From the NCBI RefSeq assembly GCF_000429225.1, contig NZ_AUBL01000007.1, forward strand, positions 1 to 64,000: a stretch of DNA of 64,000 bases, given 5' to 3'. Positions 26,195-36,528 of this stretch are shown here, one piece after another. The stretch is from Actinomyces dentalis DSM 19115. GTDB lineage: Bacteria; Actinomycetota; Actinomycetes; Actinomycetales; Actinomycetaceae. The translations under genes were made by a program, and so were the position numbers. The number at the start of each line of letters is the position of its first letter. Positions within the stretch are counted from its first letter, which is position 1. Under the pieces are notes generated by a model, which was not told where the DNA came from, did no database searches, and was given only the letters and a program-made list of their open reading frames with translations.

Positions 26195-27094
26195 ATGACC
26201 ACCACCGCCACCGCCCGGCCCATCCTCGCGCCGGGCCCGACCCCGGCCCCCGCGGCGCGCAGGAGGCGCCTGCGCACGGCCCGGCTCGTCCACCGGGCGC
26301 TGCTCGCCCTCGTCCTGCTCATCCAGGTCTACCCCTTCGTGTGGCTCGTCCTGACCTCGGTGCGCTCCCCGGAGGACTTCGCGGCGGGCAGCCCCTTCGC
26401 CCCGCCCTCCTCCTTCACCCCGGACAACTTCGTCAGGGCCTTCGCGCAGGGCGACATCCCCGCCTACATCCTCAACAGCGCGATCGTCACGGCCGGGGCG
26501 TGCGCCCTCATCGTGATCTGCGGCATGACGGGCGCCTACGCCATCCAGGTCCTCGGATTCGCCGGCGCCGGGATCGTGCGCGGCGTCTTCCTCATGGGCA
26601 TCGTCGTGCCCGTGCAGATCGCCCTGGTGCCCCTGTTCATCGACTACTCCCAGATCGGGCTGCTGGACACCCGCCTGGCCATCATCATCCCGCTGGCCGG
26701 CTTCGCCCTGCCCATGTCCCTGTTCCTGTTCCTGTCCTTCTTCAGCTACATCCCCCGGGAGATCTACGAGGCCGCCTGCCTCGACGGCGCCGGCCCCTAC
26801 CGCATCTTCATGCGGATCACCATGCCCATGTCGCTCAACACGGTCATCACCGTCGTCATGGTCAACGCGATCTTCATCTGGAACGAGTTCGTCTTCGCCA
26901 ACACCTTCGTCCTGACCGAGGGCCTCAAGACCATCCCGCTGGGCCTGCAGAACTACATCGGGAACATGGGCAAGACCGACTGGACCGCCACCTTCGCCGC
27001 GGTCACCGTCACGGTGACCCCGCTCCTGCTGGTCTTCCTGGCGCTCAACAAGGCGATGATCTACGGTCTGGAGAGCGGCTCGACGAAGGGGTGA
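26195..27094 (+). CDS. ABC sugar transporter permease, MalG/UgpE type (locus 2)
   Basis: A 299-residue permease. A Pro/Ala-rich N-terminal tail of about 30 residues precedes the first helix (ALLALVLLIQVYPFVWLVL). The EAA loop (EIYEAACLDGAGPYRIFMR) is near residues 188-206. The ATG at 26195 lies two bases after the upstream stop, and the lacI gene starts six bases after this stop. As in locus 1, no ATPase subunit is encoded. Confidence 0.9.
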   Translation: MTTTATARPILAPGPTPAPAARRRRLRTARLVHRALLALVLLIQVYPFVWLVLTSVRSPEDFAAGSPFAPPSSFTPDNFVRAFAQGDIPAYILNSAIVTAGACALIVICGMTGAYAIQVLGFAGAGIVRGVFLMGIVVPVQIALVPLFIDYSQIGLLDTRLAIIIPLAGFALPMSLFLFLSFFSYIPREIYEAACLDGAGPYRIFMRITMPMSLNTVITVVMVNAIFIWNEFVFANTFVLTEGLKTIPLGLQNYIGNMGKTDWTATFAAVTVTVTPLLLVFLALNKAMIYGLESGSTKG

Positions 27095-27100
27095 GGTCCG

Positions 27101-28192
27101 GTGCGCAAACGACCTGAGGGGGAGTCCCGGGCGACCATGAAGGAGGTGGCGCGGCGGGCCGGGGTGTCGGTGACCACCGTCTCGCACGTGGTCAATCGCA
27201 AGCCCGGGGCCCGCATCGGCCAGGACGCCCGGCGCCGGGTCCTGGCCGCCGTCGAGGAGCTGGGCTACCGCCCCAACGCCATGGCCAAGACCCTGGTCCA
27301 GGGAGGCAGCCCCTTCATCGGCCTGGTCGCCGACTCCATCGCCTCCACGCCCTTCGCCGGGCAGATCGTCCACGGCGCCCAGGAGGAGGCCTGGGCGCGC
27401 GGGCACGTCCTGCTGGTGACCAACACGGAGGGCAACGCGCGCGCCGAGGAGCGGGCGATCTCCATGATGCTCCAGTACAACGTGCGCGGGATCCTCTACT
27501 CGCGCTGGTACCACCACGAGGTGAGGGTGCCGCCCCTGCTGGGCGAGGCGCCCGGCGTCCTGGTCAACTGCTTCGACGCGACCGCCCCGGATCCCGCCGT
27601 GGTCCCCGACGAGTTCGCCGGCGGGCGGCGGGCCGCCCGGATGCTCCTGGACGCCGGGCACCGCCGCATCGCCCTGGTCAACACCACCTCCCGCTCGCCG
27701 GCCAGGACGGGCCGCCTGGCCGGCTACCGGCGGGCCCTGCAGGAGGCCTCGGTGGAATTCGATCCGGCGCTGGTCCTGGACGCCCGCCCCGACCAGGAGG
27801 GCGGCTTCGCCTGCGCGGACGCGGTGCTGGCCACGGGGGCCACGGGGGTGTGCTGCCACAACGACCGCGTGGCCATGGGCCTGTACGACGCCCTGCGGGA
27901 CCGGGGCGTGGACGTGCCCGGCGGGATGTCGGTCGTCGGCTTCGACAACCAGGAGGTCATCGCCGCCCACCTCCATCCGCCCCTGTCGACCGTGGCGCTG
28001 CCCCACTACGAGCTCGGCGCGGCGGGCGTGCGGGTGCTCCTGGGGTGCCAGGACGTCCCCGCCGGCGGACGGCTCGAGCTGGACTGCCCGCCGGTGGCGC
28101 GCGCCTCGGTGGCCGCCCCGGGGCGCCCGCCCGCCCGGGCCCCGCGGGAGCCCGCCCCCGAGGGCGCGCCGGGCGCCCCCCGGGCGCGATGA
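27101..28192 (+). CDS. LacI-family transcriptional regulator (locus 2)
   Basis: A 363-residue repressor. The helix-turn-helix TMKEVARRAGVSVTTVSHVV starts at about residue 13, the hinge helix (YRPNAMAKTL) is at 51-60, and the sensor domain ends SVVGFDNQEVIAAHL. Start is GTG at 27101. It lies inside the operon it should control, downstream of the 24-bp operator, so regulation is autogenous. The last ~35 residues are an Ala/Pro/Arg-rich tail. The inducer is probably a fructan product. Confidence 0.87.
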   Translation: MRKRPEGESRATMKEVARRAGVSVTTVSHVVNRKPGARIGQDARRRVLAAVEELGYRPNAMAKTLVQGGSPFIGLVADSIASTPFAGQIVHGAQEEAWARGHVLLVTNTEGNARAEERAISMMLQYNVRGILYSRWYHHEVRVPPLLGEAPGVLVNCFDATAPDPAVVPDEFAGGRRAARMLLDAGHRRIALVNTTSRSPARTGRLAGYRRALQEASVEFDPALVLDARPDQEGGFACADAVLATGATGVCCHNDRVAMGLYDALRDRGVDVPGGMSVVGFDNQEVIAAHLHPPLSTVALPHYELGAAGVRVLLGCQDVPAGGRLELDCPPVARASVAAPGRPPARAPREPAPEGAPGAPRAR

Positions 28193-28230
28193 CCATCGCC
28201 GTCCGAGCGGGGGCTCAAGGGGGGAAGCGC

Positions 28231-29856
28231 ATGCCGCACTCACCGGAATCGCCGGAGCCGCGGGGCCCGTCTCAGCGGCCGGGCCCGCAGGGGCGGCCGG
28301 GGGTCCCGCGCCGCTCCGTCGTGGCCGCGCTGGCCGGCCTGGGCGCCGCGGGAGCGCTGGGCGCGTGCGGCCCCGCGCGCCCGCGGACGCGGGCCGGGGA
28401 GAGCCTGCGCGCGCGCTTCCACATGACCCCGCCGAGCGGCTGGCTGTGCGACGGGCAGCGCCCCGTCGTCCTCAACGGCAGAACGCACCTGTACTACCTG
28501 CACGCCCGGACCAATGCCGGCCCCGGCGGCTGGGACGTGTGCACCACCGAGGACCTGGTCGCCTTCAGCGGCAACCGGGTCGCCATCCCCATGCAGGACG
28601 GCGTGCCGGTGTGGACCGGGTCCGCCGTCGTCGACGAGGAGAACACCGCCGGCTTCGGGGCGGGCGCGCTCGTCGTCCTGGCCACGCGGCCCACCGGGGG
28701 CGAGGCGCGCCACCAGGAGCAGTACCTGTACTGGTCGCGCGACGGCGAGAGCTTCACCGCCCGCCCCGACCCGGTCATCGCCAACCCCGACGCAGACGGC
28801 GCCGTCACGCCCGAGCAGATCGGCAACGCCGAGTGGTTCCGCGACCCCAAGGTCGTGCGGGACCCGGAGCGCTCGCAGTGGGTCTGCGTGATCGGCAGGA
28901 GGAAGTACCTGTCCGTCTACGTGTCCGGCGACCTCCTGGAGTGGTCCTGGGCCTCGAACTTCGACTACCTCGTGGACGGGGCGGCGGACCTGGGCGGCAT
29001 GGAGTGCCCCGACCTGTTCCGCATCACCGCCGACGACGGCGGCGAGCACTGGGTCATCGCCGCGAGCATGGACGGCAGCGCCTCGGGGCTGCCCATGACG
29101 TACGCCTACTGGGTGGGGCGGTGGGACGGCGCCCGCTTCACGGCGCACGACCCCGCGCCGCAGTGGCTCGACTGGGGCTGGGACTGGTACTCGGCCGTGA
29201 CCTGGCCCAGCGCCCAGGACCCCGAGCGCGTGCGCTGCGCCATCGGCTGGATGAACAACTGGAAGTACGCGGCCCGCGACGCGCCCACCGATGCCACGGA
29301 CGGCTACAACGGCCAGATGTCCGTGGTGCGCCGCATCCGGCTCGCGCACCGGCCCGACGGGCGCTACTCGCTGCTGAGCGAGCCGGTGCCCGCGCTGCGC
29401 GACGCGCTCGGCGAGCCGCGCACCCTGAAGCGCCAGGAGGTCTCGGGCCGGTGGGAGGCGCCCTGGTCGGGGCGCGCCTACGAGCTCGAGGTGGACATCG
29501 AGTGGGACGCCGCCGACGACGTCGGGGTCTCGGTGGGCTGCACCCCCGACGACGCGCGGCGCACCGATATCGGCGTTCGCGACGGCCGGGTCTACGTCGA
29601 CCGGGGCCCCTCGGACCGCGCTGACTGCTCCTTCCTGCCCTACTGGCGGGCGGAGGCGCCCATCGACCCCGCCGCCCGCCGGGTGCGCCTGCGCATCGAG
29701 GTGGACATGCAGAGCGTCGAGGTGTTCGTCGACGACGGGGGCGCCGTCCTCTCCCAGCAGGTGCACTTCGAGGCCGACGACGCTCTCGTGCGCCTGTACG
29801 CCCACGGGGGCTGCGCCGTCTTCTCCAACGCGGCCTTCAGGCCCGCCCGGGCCTGA
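28231..29856 (+). CDS. Levan fructotransferase-like GH32 lipoprotein (locus 2)
   Basis: A 541-residue GH32-clan enzyme strongly resembling Arthrobacter/Paenarthrobacter levan fructotransferase, which turns levan into di-D-fructose dianhydride IV. Shared stretches include HMTPPSGWLCD, QWLDWGWDWYSAVTWP and NNWKYAARDAPTDATDGYNG. Catalytic candidates are D74 (WLCD), D205 (FRDP) and E258 (MECPDLF). The N-terminus has a Tat signal (R27 R28, SVVAALAGLGAAG) ending in lipobox LGAC with C46, so the folded enzyme is exported and anchored on the outer face. Start 28231 has AAGGGGGGAAG 3 bases upstream; the ATG at 28189, overlapping the lacI stop, is the alternative. Comparison is from memory, not a search. 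Confidence 0.82.
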   Translation: MPHSPESPEPRGPSQRPGPQGRPGVPRRSVVAALAGLGAAGALGACGPARPRTRAGESLRARFHMTPPSGWLCDGQRPVVLNGRTHLYYLHARTNAGPGGWDVCTTEDLVAFSGNRVAIPMQDGVPVWTGSAVVDEENTAGFGAGALVVLATRPTGGEARHQEQYLYWSRDGESFTARPDPVIANPDADGAVTPEQIGNAEWFRDPKVVRDPERSQWVCVIGRRKYLSVYVSGDLLEWSWASNFDYLVDGAADLGGMECPDLFRITADDGGEHWVIAASMDGSASGLPMTYAYWVGRWDGARFTAHDPAPQWLDWGWDWYSAVTWPSAQDPERVRCAIGWMNNWKYAARDAPTDATDGYNGQMSVVRRIRLAHRPDGRYSLLSEPVPALRDALGEPRTLKRQEVSGRWEAPWSGRAYELEVDIEWDAADDVGVSVGCTPDDARRTDIGVRDGRVYVDRGPSDRADCSFLPYWRAEAPIDPAARRVRLRIEVDMQSVEVFVDDGGAVLSQQVHFEADDALVRLYAHGGCAVFSNAAFRPARA

Positions 29857-30144
29857 GCGGCCCGCCCGGCGCCTCCGGGGCGGGCGGCGCCGTCGTGACG
29901 GGCGGGCACCGCCCTCATAGCCGCCACCGCGATTGTCGTCTGCGCCTCATAGGTGCTGCCTGTGACTGCGAAGCGTGCCGGATCCCACGTTCCGACAGCC
30001 CGTCTTGAACTTGCCGGCGTTGAATTTCGGAACGATGATCTTAGTTAAAATCGGTCGAGGGGAGCGGTCCGGACGGGGCGCGCTCGCCCCATGACGTGCG
30101 CGCCGGACATGCGCCCGGCGCATCGGGAGCAGGAAGGGGCAGTC
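29857..30144. other. Intergenic region with putative sufR promoter
   Basis: GC-rich hairpin material (GCCCGCCC about 29861, GGGCGGGC about 29878) follows the levan enzyme gene. Then comes an unusually AT-rich stretch (about 30000-30058) containing TTGCCG-17-GATGAT as one promoter option. The imperfect palindrome GATCTTAG/TTAAAATC (30037-30052) is a candidate SufR site. No gene is seen. Confidence 0.35.
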
Positions 30145-30882
30145 ATGATCCAGACAGACGACGACTCGACCCGTGCACGCGTCCTCGACCTCATCGCCGA
30201 GAAGGGGCCCGTCTCCGCGGCCCAGCTCGCCAAGATACTCTCGCTGACGCCCGCCGCCGTGCGTCGGCACATCACCGCCCTGGAGGGATCCGGTGAGATC
30301 GTCGTGCGCACTCCGGCCGGCACCGGCAAGCGGGGGCGGGGCCGGCCCGCCAGGCACTACGTGGCCACGCCCGAGGCCCGCACCACCTTCGCCGAGGGCT
30401 ACTCCGACATCGCCAAGCGGGCCCTGGGCTACCTCCAGCAGGTCGCCGGGGACAAGGCCATCGACTCCTTCGCCGCCGTGCGCGGGCGCGACCTGGAGCG
30501 GCGCTACATGCCCGTCGTCGAGGCCGCCGGCAAGGACCCCTCGGACCGGGCCCGCGCCCTGGCCGACGCCCTGACCCTCGACGGCTACGCCGCCACCGTG
30601 CGCGACGTCGGCGACGGCACCTTCGCCGTCCAGCTGTGCCAGGGGCACTGCCCCGTGCGCGACGTCGCCGGGCAGTTCACCGAGCTGTGCGACGCCGAGA
30701 CGCAGGCCTTCGCCCGCCTCATCGGCGTGCCCGTGCAGCGCCTGGCCACCCTGGCCGGGGGCGACCACGTGTGCACCACCCATGTCCCCATCGCCATGCC
30801 CGCCCTGCGCAAGCGCGCCGTGCGGGCGGCGGCGGCCCACACCCGCAGGGCCCGGGCCCAGCGAACGGAAGGAACCCGATGA
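30145..30882 (+). CDS. sufR: SufR, iron-sulfur-sensing repressor of the suf operon
   Basis: A 245-residue DeoR/ArsR-like regulator. The winged helix is at residues ~10-70 ([20 protein letters not shown]), and the C-terminal half holds the Fe-S ligand set C165, C169, C182 and C210 (QLCQGHC...TELC...DHVC). The order sufR-sufB-sufD-sufC-sufS-sufU-sufT matches Rv1460-Rv1466. The ATG at 30145 is preceded by AGGAAGGGG; an in-frame upstream ATG at 30091 lacks such a site. The stop overlaps the sufB start by 4 bases. Confidence 0.92.
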   Translation: MIQTDDDSTRARVLDLIAEKGPVSAAQLAKILSLTPAAVRRHITALEGSGEIVVRTPAGTGKRGRGRPARHYVATPEARTTFAEGYSDIAKRALGYLQQVAGDKAIDSFAAVRGRDLERRYMPVVEAAGKDPSDRARALADALTLDGYAATVRDVGDGTFAVQLCQGHCPVRDVAGQFTELCDAETQAFARLIGVPVQRLATLAGGDHVCTTHVPIAMPALRKRAVRAAAAHTRRARAQRTEGTR

Positions 30883-32315
30883 CACCAGCCACCGATGCGC
30901 CCCGCGTCAGCGACGACGAGATCATCGACTCGATCTCGACGACCTACGACTTCGGCTGGCGCGACTCCGACGAGGCCGGCGCCAACGCCAGACGCGGCCT
31001 GGACGAGAGCGTCGTGCGGGAGATCTCGGCGCTCAAGGGCGAACCGGAGTGGATGCTCGCCAAGCGCCTCAAGGCCTACGAGATCTTCATGCGCAAGCCC
31101 ATGCCCACCTGGGGCATCGACCTGTCCGACCTCGACATGGACGCGGTCAAGTACTTCGTGCGCTCCACGGACCGGCCCGCCGCGTCCTGGGACGACCTGC
31201 CCGAGGACATCAAGAACACCTACGACCGCATCGGCATCCCCGAGGCCGAGCGCGAGCGCCTCGTGTCCGGGGTCGCCGCCCAGTACGAGTCGGAGGTCGT
31301 CTACGAGCAGATCCGCGAGGACCTCACCGAGCAGGGCGTCATCTTCCTGGACACCGACACCGCCCTGAGGGAGCAGCCCGATCTCGTGCGCGAGTACTTC
31401 GGCTCCATCATCCCCGCCGGCGACAACAAGTTCGCCGCCCTCAACACGGCCGTGTGGTCCGGCGGCTCCTTCATCTACGTGCCCCCCGGCGTCCACGTCG
31501 AGATCCCGCTCCAGGCCTACTTCCGCATCAACACCGAGAACATGGGCCAGTTCGAGCGCACGCTCATCATCGCCGACGAGGGCTCCTACGTGCACTACGT
31601 CGAGGGCTGCACCGCCCCCATCTACTCCACGGACTCCCTGCACGCGGCCATCGTGGAGATCATCGTCAAGAAGAACGCCCGCGTGCGCTACACGACCATC
31701 CAGAACTGGTCCAACAACGTCTACAACCTGGTGACCCAGCGGGCCACCTGCGCCGAGGGCGCCACCATGGAGTGGGTCGACGGCAATATCGGCTCCAAGC
31801 GCAACATGAAGTACCCGGCGGTCTTCCTCATGGGCCCCCACGCCCGCGGCGAGGCCCTGTCCATCGCCTTCGCCGGCGAGGGCCAGCACCAGGACACCGG
31901 CGCCAAGATGATCCACATGGCGCCCCACACCTCCAGCCACATCGTCTCCAAGTCGATCTCGCGCGGCGGGGGGCGCTCGGGCTACCGCGGGCTGGTGCAG
32001 ATCATGAAGAACGCGCGCCACTCCAAGTCCAACGTGCTGTGCGACGCCCTGCTGGTCGACGAGATCTCGCGCTCGGACACCTACCCCTACGTGGACGTGC
32101 GCACCGACGACGTCGAGATGGGCCACGAGGCCACCGTGTCCAAGGTGAGCGCCGACCAGCTCTTCTACCTCATGCAGCGGGGCCTGACCGAGACCGAGGC
32201 CATGGCCACCATCGTGCGCGGCTTCGTCGAGCCCATCGCCCGCGAGCTGCCCATGGAGTACGCCCTGGAGCTCAACCGGCTCATCGAGCTGCAGATGGAG
32301 AACTCGGTCGGCTGA
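30879..32315 (+). CDS. sufB: SufB, Fe-S cluster scaffold subunit
   Basis: A 478-residue scaffold protein that assembles Fe-S clusters with SufC and SufD. Family landmarks: [14 protein letters not shown] start, [52 protein letters not shown] and the C-terminal [16 protein letters not shown]. No intein is present, unlike mycobacterial SufB (Rv1461). Start ATG 30879 overlaps the sufR stop and has GGAAGGAA upstream. Confidence 0.96.
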   Translation: MTPATDAPRVSDDEIIDSISTTYDFGWRDSDEAGANARRGLDESVVREISALKGEPEWMLAKRLKAYEIFMRKPMPTWGIDLSDLDMDAVKYFVRSTDRPAASWDDLPEDIKNTYDRIGIPEAERERLVSGVAAQYESEVVYEQIREDLTEQGVIFLDTDTALREQPDLVREYFGSIIPAGDNKFAALNTAVWSGGSFIYVPPGVHVEIPLQAYFRINTENMGQFERTLIIADEGSYVHYVEGCTAPIYSTDSLHAAIVEIIVKKNARVRYTTIQNWSNNVYNLVTQRATCAEGATMEWVDGNIGSKRNMKYPAVFLMGPHARGEALSIAFAGEGQHQDTGAKMIHMAPHTSSHIVSKSISRGGGRSGYRGLVQIMKNARHSKSNVLCDALLVDEISRSDTYPYVDVRTDDVEMGHEATVSKVSADQLFYLMQRGLTETEAMATIVRGFVEPIARELPMEYALELNRLIELQMENSVG

Positions 32316-32423
32316 CCCGCCGCACCGGACCATCCGCCGCACCGGCCCGAGTTGCCGGCGGGCCCAGTCATCCGATCCACATCCGACACCACCGGCCGGA
32401 GGCCGGTCAAGGAGAACCCCCAT

Positions 32424-33674
32424 ATGCCTGACCTCTCCACCGACCATTCGAGCGCGACGCTCGAGGGCGCCCACTCCCACGGGGCCCGCCGCGCCTACGT
32501 CTCCTCCCGGGCGGACCGCCCCACCTCCTTCGACCCCGCGGACATCCCCGTCCCGGCCGGACGCGAGGAGGAGTGGCGCTTCACCCCCATGAGGCGCTTC
32601 CGGCCCCTGTTCGACCTCGACGCCGTGCGCGCCGGGACCGCCGCCGCCCGCGTGGCCGTGACGGTGGACGCGCCCGAGGGCGTCGACGTCGAGGCCCTGG
32701 ATCGCACCAGCCCCCGGCTGGGCGCCGTCGGGGCGCCCATCGACCGCACCGGCGTCGTCGCCTGGAACGCCTTCGACGCGGCCACCGCCCTGACGCTGCG
32801 GGCCGGGGCCCGCCCGGAGCGCGCGGTGCGCGTGGACGTCGTCGGCCGCGACGCCCCCGGGCCCGACGGCTTCGCCGCGCCCGCGGCCGGCCACATCCTC
32901 GTCGTGGCCGAGCCCGGCTCGGCGGGCACGGTCATCGTGGACCACACCGGGGTCGCGGCCCTGACCCAGACGGTCGAGATCGTCGTCGCCGACGGCGCCG
33001 AGCTGACCGTGGTCACCGTCCAGGGCTGGGACGAGAAGGCCGTCCACGCCTCCAACCACCGGGCGCGGGTGGAGGGGCGCGGCGCCCTCAAGCACGTCGT
33101 GGTCAGCCTCGGCGGGGACGTGCGCATCTGCTCCGACCTGGGCTTCGCCGGCGAGGGCGGGCGCATCGAGGCCTTCGGCGTCTACTTCACCGACGCCGGC
33201 CAGCACCAGGAGCACCGCCCCTACGTGGCCCACACCGAGCCGCACTGCTACTCGCGCGTGGCCTACAAGGGGGCGCTCCAGGGCGAGGGCGCCCACGCCG
33301 TGTGGGTGGGCGACTGCCTCATCGGCCACGCCGCCCGCGGCACCGACACCTACGAGCTCAACCGCAACCTGGTCCTCACCGAGGGGGCCAAGGCCGACTC
33401 CGTGCCCAACCTCGAGATCGAGAACGGCAATATCGAGGGCGCCGGGCACGCCAGCGCCACCGGGCGCTTCGACGACGAGCAGCTGTTCTACCTGCGCGCC
33501 CGCGGCATCACCGAGATCGAGGCCCGGCGTCTGGTGGTCCTGGGCTTCTTCAACGAGATCGTCGCCGAGATCGGGGTCCCCGAGGTCCAGGAGCGGCTCA
33601 TGGGCGCCATCGAGGAGGAGCTGGAGCTCACCGGCCTCGTCTCCGCCCGCGCCGAGGCGGCCGAGAGGCCCTGA
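32424..33674 (+). CDS. sufD: SufD, Fe-S cluster assembly protein
   Basis: A 416-residue SufB paralogue that forms the SufBC2D complex. Landmarks: EEEWRFTPMRRFRPLFD near the N-terminus, HKHV-like ALKHVVVSLGGDVR, and GAHAVWVGDCLIGHAARGTDTYELNRNLVLTEGA-type right-handed helix region, ending with the FDDEQLFYLRARGITE segment shared with SufB. AAGGAG lies 7 bases upstream of ATG 32424, about 110 bases after sufB. Confidence 0.94.
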   Translation: MPDLSTDHSSATLEGAHSHGARRAYVSSRADRPTSFDPADIPVPAGREEEWRFTPMRRFRPLFDLDAVRAGTAAARVAVTVDAPEGVDVEALDRTSPRLGAVGAPIDRTGVVAWNAFDAATALTLRAGARPERAVRVDVVGRDAPGPDGFAAPAAGHILVVAEPGSAGTVIVDHTGVAALTQTVEIVVADGAELTVVTVQGWDEKAVHASNHRARVEGRGALKHVVVSLGGDVRICSDLGFAGEGGRIEAFGVYFTDAGQHQEHRPYVAHTEPHCYSRVAYKGALQGEGAHAVWVGDCLIGHAARGTDTYELNRNLVLTEGAKADSVPNLEIENGNIEGAGHASATGRFDDEQLFYLRARGITEIEARRLVVLGFFNEIVAEIGVPEVQERLMGAIEEELELTGLVSARAEAAERP

Positions 33675-33725
33675 GCGGGCCGGCCCCGCACACGTCCACG
33701 AAGACCCTTCCAGAGAAGAGCATCC

Positions 33726-34475
<750 letters not shown>

Positions 34476-34582
34476 GAGGCCGGCCGACGGCGCGCGCCCG
34501 GCGCCCGCCGTCGGCCCCGCCGGCCGCCCAGCGCCGTCGACCCGCCGTCCACCCGCCCACCACGTACCAGGAGGCGCCCGCC

Positions 34583-35920
34583 ATGACCCACCAGCCCGAC
34601 CCCGCGGCCCGACCGCTCAGCGCGGCCGAGGTCGCCGCGGTGCGCGCCGACTTCCCCTACCTGGAGCGGCCCGCGCGCAACGGACGGGCCCTGGCCTACC
34701 TCGACTGGGGCGCCACCAGCCAGAAGCCCGCCGCGGTCATCGCCCGCGAGGCCGAATTCCTGCGCCGCAGCAACGGCGCGGCCGGGCGCTCCACCTACCA
34801 GATCGCCGACGAGGCCACCGCCGTGTGGGACGGGGCCCGCCAGAGCGTGGGCGCCTTCGTGGGCGCCCGCGCCGAGCAGGTCGTGTTCACCAAGAACGCC
34901 ACCGAGGCCATCAACCTCGTGGCGCTGGCCATCGGCCACGCCAGTCTGGGGCGCCCCGCCGGGCGCGGCGGGGCGATCGCCGACGCCGCGGACCCCTCCC
35001 GCCGCCTCCTCGTCGCGCCGGGCGACCGGATCGTGGTCACCCGCGCCGAGCACCACGCCAACCTCGTGCCCTGGCAGGAGCTGGCCGCGCGCACCGGCGC
35101 CGAACTGCGCTGGCTGGACCTGACCGGGGACGGGCGCATCGACCCGGCCACGGCCGACGTCATCACCGGGCGCACCCGCGTGGTGGCCCTGACCCACGCC
35201 TCCAACGTCACCGGGGCCATCACCCCCCTGGACGGCATCCTGCCCGCCGCCCGGGCCGCCGGCGCCCTCGTCGTGCTCGACACCTGCCAGTCCGCCGCCC
35301 ACCTGCCCCTGGACTTCGCGGCCCTGAGCGCGGCGGGCGTCGACGCCATGGTCCTGTCCAGCCACAAGATGCTGGGCCCCACCGGCATCGGCGCGCTGGT
35401 GGCCGCCGAGGACCTGCTTCAGGCCATGCCCCCGGTGCTCACCGGCGGCTCCATGATCGAGGTCGTGCGCATGGAGTCCTCGACCTACATGAGCGGCCCG
35501 GCCCGCTTCGAGGCCGGCAGCCAGCCCCTGGCCCAGGCCGCCGGCTGGTGCACGGCCCTGGAGTACCTGTCGGGCCTGGGCATGGACCGCCTCCGCGCGG
35601 GGGAGGCGGCGCTGACCGAACGGATCCTGGAGGGCCTGGCCGGGATCGACGGTCTGCGCCTGCTCGGCCCGACCGGCGCCGACGAGCGCCTGGGCGTGGT
35701 CGCCTTCACCCTCGAGGGCGTCCACCCCCACGACGTCGGCCAGGTCCTGGACGCCGCCGGGGTCGCCGTGCGCACCGGGCACCACTGCGCCCAGCCGCTG
35801 CACGCCCACTTCGGCGTCCACGCCTCCTCCCGGGTCTCCCTCGGACCCACGACCACGCCGGAGGAGGTCGACCGCTTCCTTCAGGCCGTCGCCTCCGTCC
35901 GCTCCTACTTCCTGGGGTGA
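34583..35920 (+). CDS. sufS: SufS, cysteine desulfurase
   Basis: A 445-residue PLP enzyme that takes sulfur from cysteine for cluster assembly. The Schiff-base lysine is K262 (LSSHKMLGPTG) and the persulfide cysteine is C402 (RTGHHCAQPLH), the class II pattern. AGGAGG lies 7 bases before the ATG. The sulfur should pass to SufU encoded next. Confidence 0.94.
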   Translation: MTHQPDPAARPLSAAEVAAVRADFPYLERPARNGRALAYLDWGATSQKPAAVIAREAEFLRRSNGAAGRSTYQIADEATAVWDGARQSVGAFVGARAEQVVFTKNATEAINLVALAIGHASLGRPAGRGGAIADAADPSRRLLVAPGDRIVVTRAEHHANLVPWQELAARTGAELRWLDLTGDGRIDPATADVITGRTRVVALTHASNVTGAITPLDGILPAARAAGALVVLDTCQSAAHLPLDFAALSAAGVDAMVLSSHKMLGPTGIGALVAAEDLLQAMPPVLTGGSMIEVVRMESSTYMSGPARFEAGSQPLAQAAGWCTALEYLSGLGMDRLRAGEAALTERILEGLAGIDGLRLLGPTGADERLGVVAFTLEGVHPHDVGQVLDAAGVAVRTGHHCAQPLHAHFGVHASSRVSLGPTTTPEEVDRFLQAVASVRSYFLG

Positions 35921-35922
35921 GC

Positions 35923-36528
35923 ATGAACGAACTCGACCAGCTCTATCAGCAGGTCATCCTCGACCACTCGCGCGAGCGCCACGGGGCGGGCGCGCTGAAG
36001 GACCCCGACGGCCGGTCCCACCAGGTCAACCCGACCTGCGGGGACGAGGTGACCCTGGGGGTGCGCGTCGTCGACGGGCGCGTCGCGGCCATCGGCTGGG
36101 AGGGGGAGGGCTGCTCCATCTCGCAGGCCTCCATCTCCGTCATGCACGACCTCGTCGTCGGCGCCGACCTGGCCGCGGTCGCCCGCCTGGAGGAGGACTT
36201 CGACGCGCTCATGCACTCGCGGGGGCGGGGCGTGGACGAGGCGGTCCTCGACGAGTTGGACGACGGGGCCGCCTTCGAGGGCGTCTCGAAGTACCCCAAC
36301 CGCGTCAAGTGCGCCCTGCTGGGCTGGATGGCCCTCAAGGACGCCCTGGCCAAGTCCGGCGCCGCCCCGCCCGCCCCCGACGGCGGCGGGCCCGGCGCCG
36401 ACGACGGCATCGTCCCGCCCGCCGCCGACGACGGCCCCCGGCCGTCCCCGCTCCGGCCCGCCCCGCCCGCCGCCGGGCCCGGCGGCGCCGCCCCGTCCGT
36501 CCCGGACCGACCCGAGGAGACCCCATGA
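35923..36528 (+). CDS. sufU: SufU, zinc-dependent sulfur acceptor
   Basis: A 201-residue protein. The SufU zinc site is complete: C39 and D41 (PTCGDE), C64 (GEGCSISQAS) and C130 (RVKCALLGW). The SufU core ends near residue 145; the remaining ~55 residues are a Pro/Ala/Gly-rich disordered tail, an extension not usual in the family. ATG follows the sufS stop by two bases, and the gene overlaps sufT by 4 bases. Confidence 0.92.
   Translation: MNELDQLYQQVILDHSRERHGAGALKDPDGRSHQVNPTCGDEVTLGVRVVDGRVAAIGWEGEGCSISQASISVMHDLVVGADLAAVARLEEDFDALMHSRGRGVDEAVLDELDDGAAFEGVSKYPNRVKCALLGWMALKDALAKSGAAPPAPDGGGPGADDGIVPPAADDGPRPSPLRPAPPAAGPGGAAPSVPDRPEETP

Noticed and set aside
30879-32315. Intein in SufB, as in mycobacteria
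   Set aside because: SufB is continuous and of normal length (478 residues).
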